Shown here piece by piece: positions 14,107 to 16,822 of a DNA stretch of 16,822 bases (its first letter is position 1; the number at the start of each line of letters is the position of its first letter). The stretch is from Nitrososphaerota archaeon. GTDB taxonomy: Archaea; Thermoproteota; Nitrososphaeria; Nitrososphaerales; Gagatemarchaeaceae. A model generated the notes under the pieces. The model was not told the origin of the DNA, did no database searches, and worked only from the letters and a program-made list of their open reading frames with translations. The stretch covers positions 1 through 16,822 of the forward strand of contig JACQFO010000074.1 in assembly GCA_016200025.1 (NCBI GenBank). Direction: 5' to 3'. A program made the translations under genes and the position numbers.

Positions 14107-15501
14107 CTACGCTGCGACCTGCTCGGTTTCCTCGAAGAACCTGCGGGTAGTCCCGCTTGCGGGAGAGTCGAAGGGGTCGACGCTGACCACCACGGGCAAG
14201 TTTCTCACCGCGTAGCCCAGGAGCAGGCACATCCGCGGAGGGAGGGTCCTCACAATCGCACGGACCGTGTCGGCGTCCGCGGTGGAGGCCTGGGATATCA
14301 GGGCGAGGTCTGAGTCGTTGCTGAAGTTGTAGAGGAAGATGTTGTCGACCTGCCTGTAGATCTTCTGGTCGATGGCGTCGGGCTGGTTGGTCACGAAGAC
14401 GGTGAAGACCCCGAAGTGGCGCATCCTGGTTATCAGGTCCTCCCAGTAAGTCTCGCGCAGGTAAAGGTGAGCCTCTTCTGCGAAAAGGAAGATTGGTGGG
14501 ACCTTCCTGTGCTCTAGGAGCTCGACGACCTTGGACAGGATGAGCTCCACGACCATCCTGCGGTTCATGGGCGAGATCCCGCCCAGGGATACGACGAGGG
14601 CCCCGCCGTCAGGGTTGAGCGTGAAGAAGTCCCGAAGGTCGAACTGCTTTTCCTCTGAATCAGTGAAGAGGCCGCAGGACACCAGGGTGTGGTACCGGGC
14701 GAAGAGGGCGTCGCGCACGAACTCGTTACACCTCCACTGGTGTATCGCGGACTCCAGCGTGGCCAACGTCAGCTCGTCCCTGTTGTCGAGCTGTTCCCAG
14801 ATCTTGACGAACTCCCTGAGCGAGGTCCCTGGCATTTCAAGAGAATGAGAGAGGAGGTTCGATATGGAGCGGAGGCCGATGGTGGCCAGCGAGAACTTCA
14901 TGTCGCGCCCTGGCCTCATCACCCTTACCATGGCGGAGGCGTCGGTGCTCGACCCGTCCTTGCGCTGCCCCACCGCACCGTATTCGTCGTTGAGGTCGAA
15001 GACTATGGAATAGGCGCGCTGGGCCAGGAGTCCTCTCAAAAGCATCTTCGCCAGGTGCGACTTCCCCGACTCCTTCCTCCCGGTGATGACCGTAATCCTT
15101 CCGTCCAGGGCTTCGGCGGGTATCGAGAACTGTGATTCGTTGTCCACGGTTCCTATCTTGATGTCTCGTAGCCCCAAAGGTGGGAGAGACCCACGGAGGT
15201 CGTCGACCAGCAGCCTGGTGACCTTCGAGTTGGTCCTCGAGGGCATCCAGTCGATCCTCGGCGTCAGCTTGCCCCGGCTGATCGTCCCCCTTGCCTTGCA
15301 TAGGAGTATCCTCATGTCCCTGATAAGGGTAGAGATCGTCGTCAACTCGGTGGGGTCGGACGTGACTCCCGCCACGGAGGCCGACAGAATCTCCTCGCGG
15401 GCGATCTCCTCTTCGATGCCTTCGATGTCCAGGTACCTCTCGTCGTAGACCTGCAGAACGAGGCTTCTGTGCGGCTCCGCGGCCACGAGGTAGTCACCCA
15501 C
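14107..15501 (-). CDS. herA: HerA-type hexameric DNA translocase ATPase
   Basis: A HerA/FtsK-superfamily ATPase that pumps DNA and works with NurA to resect double-strand breaks. From GTG 15501 it is 464 residues. Walker A is GRKESGKS (141-148), Walker B IFLFAEEAHLY (337-347), and VTNQPDAID (370-378) is the sensor region. The N-terminal HAS-barrel is incomplete with this start: in-frame codons upstream encode ILVIASPKETAKVGDYLV, which looks like its first strands. No ATG, GTG or TTG lies between an in-frame stop inside nurA and 15501. ATA at 15537 sits eight bases after AAGGAGG (15552-15546), a strong Shine-Dalgarno match, and would give 476 residues. The gene follows nurA directly in an operon and converges on pilin D. 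Confidence 0.88.
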   Translation of the reverse strand: MGDYLVAAEPHRSLVLQVYDERYLDIEGIEEEIAREEILSASVAGVTSDPTELTTISTLIRDMRILLCKARGTISRGKLTPRIDWMPSRTNSKVTRLLVDDLRGSLPPLGLRDIKIGTVDNESQFSIPAEALDGRITVITGRKESGKSHLAKMLLRGLLAQRAYSIVFDLNDEYGAVGQRKDGSSTDASAMVRVMRPGRDMKFSLATIGLRSISNLLSHSLEMPGTSLREFVKIWEQLDNRDELTLATLESAIHQWRCNEFVRDALFARYHTLVSCGLFTDSEEKQFDLRDFFTLNPDGGALVVSLGGISPMNRRMVVELILSKVVELLEHRKVPPIFLFAEEAHLYLRETYWEDLITRMRHFGVFTVFVTNQPDAIDQKIYRQVDNIFLYNFSNDSDLALISQASTADADTVRAIVRTLPPRMCLLLGYAVRNLPVVVSVDPFDSPASGTTRRFFEETEQVAA

Positions 15502-15569
15502 CTTCGCGGTCTCCTTCGGCGACGCGATGACGAGTATGTCGTCGGCCTCCTTCTTGAGAACCTTCGTCG

Positions 15570-16574
15570 CTAGGCGCCTCCCTTGAAGCTGCCGAGGGCG
15601 ATCCGCCTAAGGGAGAAGGTGGGGATCTGACGAAGTTTGAAGCGCTGTGTAACCAGGGCCTTCAGCGCCTGGTCGTCGGCACGGGAGAAGACCGAGAGGT
15701 GATGGGCTATCTTGAGGGAGTCAGGATAGCCTGAAGCGAAGGCATCGTTCCACATGATTCTCCCGAGCGTCGTGGCTACGGACTCAGGGCCCCGAGGGAT
15801 ATCAAGACGGAAGACAAGGCCGTCGGGCGTGAACTTAGCTAGGACAGTGTCGATTTGACCCTCGTCTATGACGAAGTACGAAGGTAGCTCTGACTTCGAA
15901 AGGGAGCCCACAGCGGCCTCCGAGAAGATCAGGTTGCTGGACTTTGAGAACCCCACCAGGCGACTTCCGCCCTTTCCAGATGGGGGCATAGAACCGGTTA
16001 GAGCGCCAAGGGGGTGCCTCAGGGACCCGTCGGCCATGACTATGGCCTCCTCCTGCCCTTCCATCAGGGCCTCGATTACACGCCTTTCTACCGCGTTCCT
16101 GATGACCCTCTCGGCGACCGCATGGTCTGAGAGGAGCATGGACAACTCCTGGGAGGAAGCGGCGAACTTGATGCCCTCAACCCCAGATGATGATACGTAG
16201 ACCAGGATCGGGCCGAGCCTGAAAAAGCGTCGGAGTGACCCCTCGTAGGAGAGCCCGATGGCAGTGCGCGCAGCGTAGAGCGCACCCCTCGAGGTCTCTC
16301 CGACGAGCACGGACGTCGAGTCGACGGACGCGACTGGTCGCCCTTGTTTGACGGGAATTATGCACCCAGGGACCAGGGACGCGTCAGACTCCTCGAAGTA
16401 CGGATACAGCTCCCTCCCGTAGCGGCTGAAGACGAAGTTCTTGCCATAGAGTTCGCGCTCCGCGTTGCCGGAGAGCTCTGCGAAGGCCTCCTTGAACTCC
16501 TGCGCGAGGGAGCCCAGAAGGTCTGGTTGGTCGTTGTCGGGAAGGCTTAATATACTGTTGGTCATGTTGGCCAC
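15570..16574 (-). CDS. nurA: NurA 5'-3' nuclease
   Basis: A 334-residue nuclease that partners HerA in DNA end resection; the family forms a dimer docked on the HerA hexamer. The RNase-H-like core shows both acidic motifs: VASVDSTSV (D85) and VMADGSLRHP (D182), metal ligands in the family, then RLVGFSKSS and FRLDIPRG, also typical. Length is normal for archaeal NurA. Starts TTG 16577, GTG 16574 and ATG 16565 are all in frame; GTG 16574 is chosen because a TATA box is centred about 24 bases upstream. The stop lies close to the start of herA, so the two are co-transcribed. mre11 and rad50, often next to this pair, are not present in the window. Confidence 0.85.
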   Translation of the reverse strand: MANMTNSILSLPDNDQPDLLGSLAQEFKEAFAELSGNAERELYGKNFVFSRYGRELYPYFEESDASLVPGCIIPVKQGRPVASVDSTSVLVGETSRGALYAARTAIGLSYEGSLRRFFRLGPILVYVSSSGVEGIKFAASSQELSMLLSDHAVAERVIRNAVERRVIEALMEGQEEAIVMADGSLRHPLGALTGSMPPSGKGGSRLVGFSKSSNLIFSEAAVGSLSKSELPSYFVIDEGQIDTVLAKFTPDGLVFRLDIPRGPESVATTLGRIMWNDAFASGYPDSLKIAHHLSVFSRADDQALKALVTQRFKLRQIPTFSLRRIALGSFKGGA

Positions 16575-16620
16575 CAACAGGTTGTCGTGAGGGATTAATA
16601 AGATTTGCGCATGTTGGCCA
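16563..16620. repeat. direct repeat CATGTTGGCCA flanking the nurA promoter, possible operators
   Basis: CATGTTGGCCA occurs at 16563-16573 and 16610-16620, 47 bases apart. The first copy is part of GTTGG-CCA-CCAAC (16566-16578), an inverted repeat covering the nurA start; the second holds the perfect palindrome TTGGCCAA (16614-16621). Both flank the TATA box, so a regulator bound there could control nurA-herA and the divergent gene. Confidence 0.5.
16594..16602. promoter_or_regulatory. near-symmetric box A between nurA and the divergent gene
   Basis: ATTAATAAG reads as CTTATTAAT on the minus strand, about 24 bases before nurA GTG 16574. On the plus strand it could start a transcript near 16623, giving the 16649 gene a leader of about 25 bases that holds AGGAGG. 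Confidence 0.5.
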
Positions 16621-16648
16621 ATAGCAACAGCCAGGAGGGACCCTGAAC

Positions 16649-16822
16649 ATGAGCGAGGGCGAAAAGCCCACGGCGGTTACTGTAAGGCTCAAGCGCGTGG
16701 CATGGGAGATCGAGATTACCTCCCCCGAGGACAAGGTCCAGCAGGCTGTGGAGAGCGTCCTAGCGGGCATGACCTCCAAGGAGCCCGCATTCGTCAATCC
16801 TCAGGATCCGCAGCCGGACCAG
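16649..16822 (+). CDS. conserved-looking small protein of unknown function, 3'-truncated by the window edge
   Basis: ATG 16649 opens a frame with no stop before the end of the window (58 codons seen). AGGAGG at 16633-16638 is a good Shine-Dalgarno site ten bases upstream, unlike the leaderless genes elsewhere here. The visible part has an acidic start (MSEGEKPTAV), a beta-like segment (VTVRLKRVAWEIEI), then a helix (EDKVQQAVESVLAGM) and a Pro/Gln-rich stretch. I do not recognise the family. It shares a promoter region with nurA-herA, so common regulation is likely, but a role in DNA repair is only a guess. Confidence 0.65.
   Translation, partial: MSEGEKPTAVTVRLKRVAWEIEITSPEDKVQQAVESVLAGMTSKEPAFVNPQDPQPDQ

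Noticed and set aside
16546..16556. TATA-like sequence inside the nurA coding start
   Set aside because: On the minus strand it would start transcription inside nurA with no usable start codon; on the plus strand it would give the 16649 gene a long leader, and the box at 16594 fits both genes better.
1..16822. CRISPR array, tRNA, rRNA or transposon
   Set aside because: I saw no regularly spaced repeats, cloverleaf-like gene, rRNA stretch, transposase or terminal inverted repeats; gaps between genes are too short for most of these.

Overview
The window looks archaeal. It carries coenzyme F420 genes (cofE, cofD, cofC), a nurA-herA DNA end-resection pair, an archaeal type IV pilus locus with class III prepilin signals, an AN1-like zinc finger, and box-A (TATA) promoters about 26 bases before start codons. 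GC is high, roughly 60% overall. A Thermoproteota/Nitrososphaeria-like lineage is my best guess, but nothing here proves it.

Layout. 1-699: a winged-helix protein, possibly cut by the window edge, and an overlapping Hsp20-like protein. 769-1111: the remains of an apparent zinc-protease-like gene with its middle missing. 1118-4947 (minus): a tight cofE-cofD-cofC-amidohydrolase operon. 5045-7278 (plus): an Mrp/NBP35-type P-loop ATPase interrupted in frame by a 360-residue intein with a LAGLIDADG domain, then a coupled 33-residue basic peptide. 7283-7963 (minus): a RidA-family protein and a small AN1-like zinc-finger protein. 8150-14100 (plus): a pilus assembly ATPase, a membrane platform protein and four prepilin-like proteins. 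14107-16574 (minus): nurA then herA. 16649-end (plus): the start of an unidentified gene.

How the genes fit together. The ATPase and platform protein would assemble the pilins after a prepilin peptidase encoded elsewhere cuts them. Pilin A has its own promoter and a following hairpin plus T-run, which suits a major subunit; pilins B, C and D overlap and look like minor subunits. NurA and HerA form a nuclease-translocase complex for double-strand-break resection; mre11 and rad50, often their neighbours, are not in the window. The cof genes make the F420-0 core and its glutamate tail; the Fo synthase genes are elsewhere.

Most notable are the intein in the switch-II DLPPG/TGD site of the Mrp ATPase, two genes (pilin B and herA) whose coding frame runs upstream of any ATG, GTG or TTG, the internally deleted protease-like gene, and a repeated CATGTTGGCCA element around the nurA promoter.
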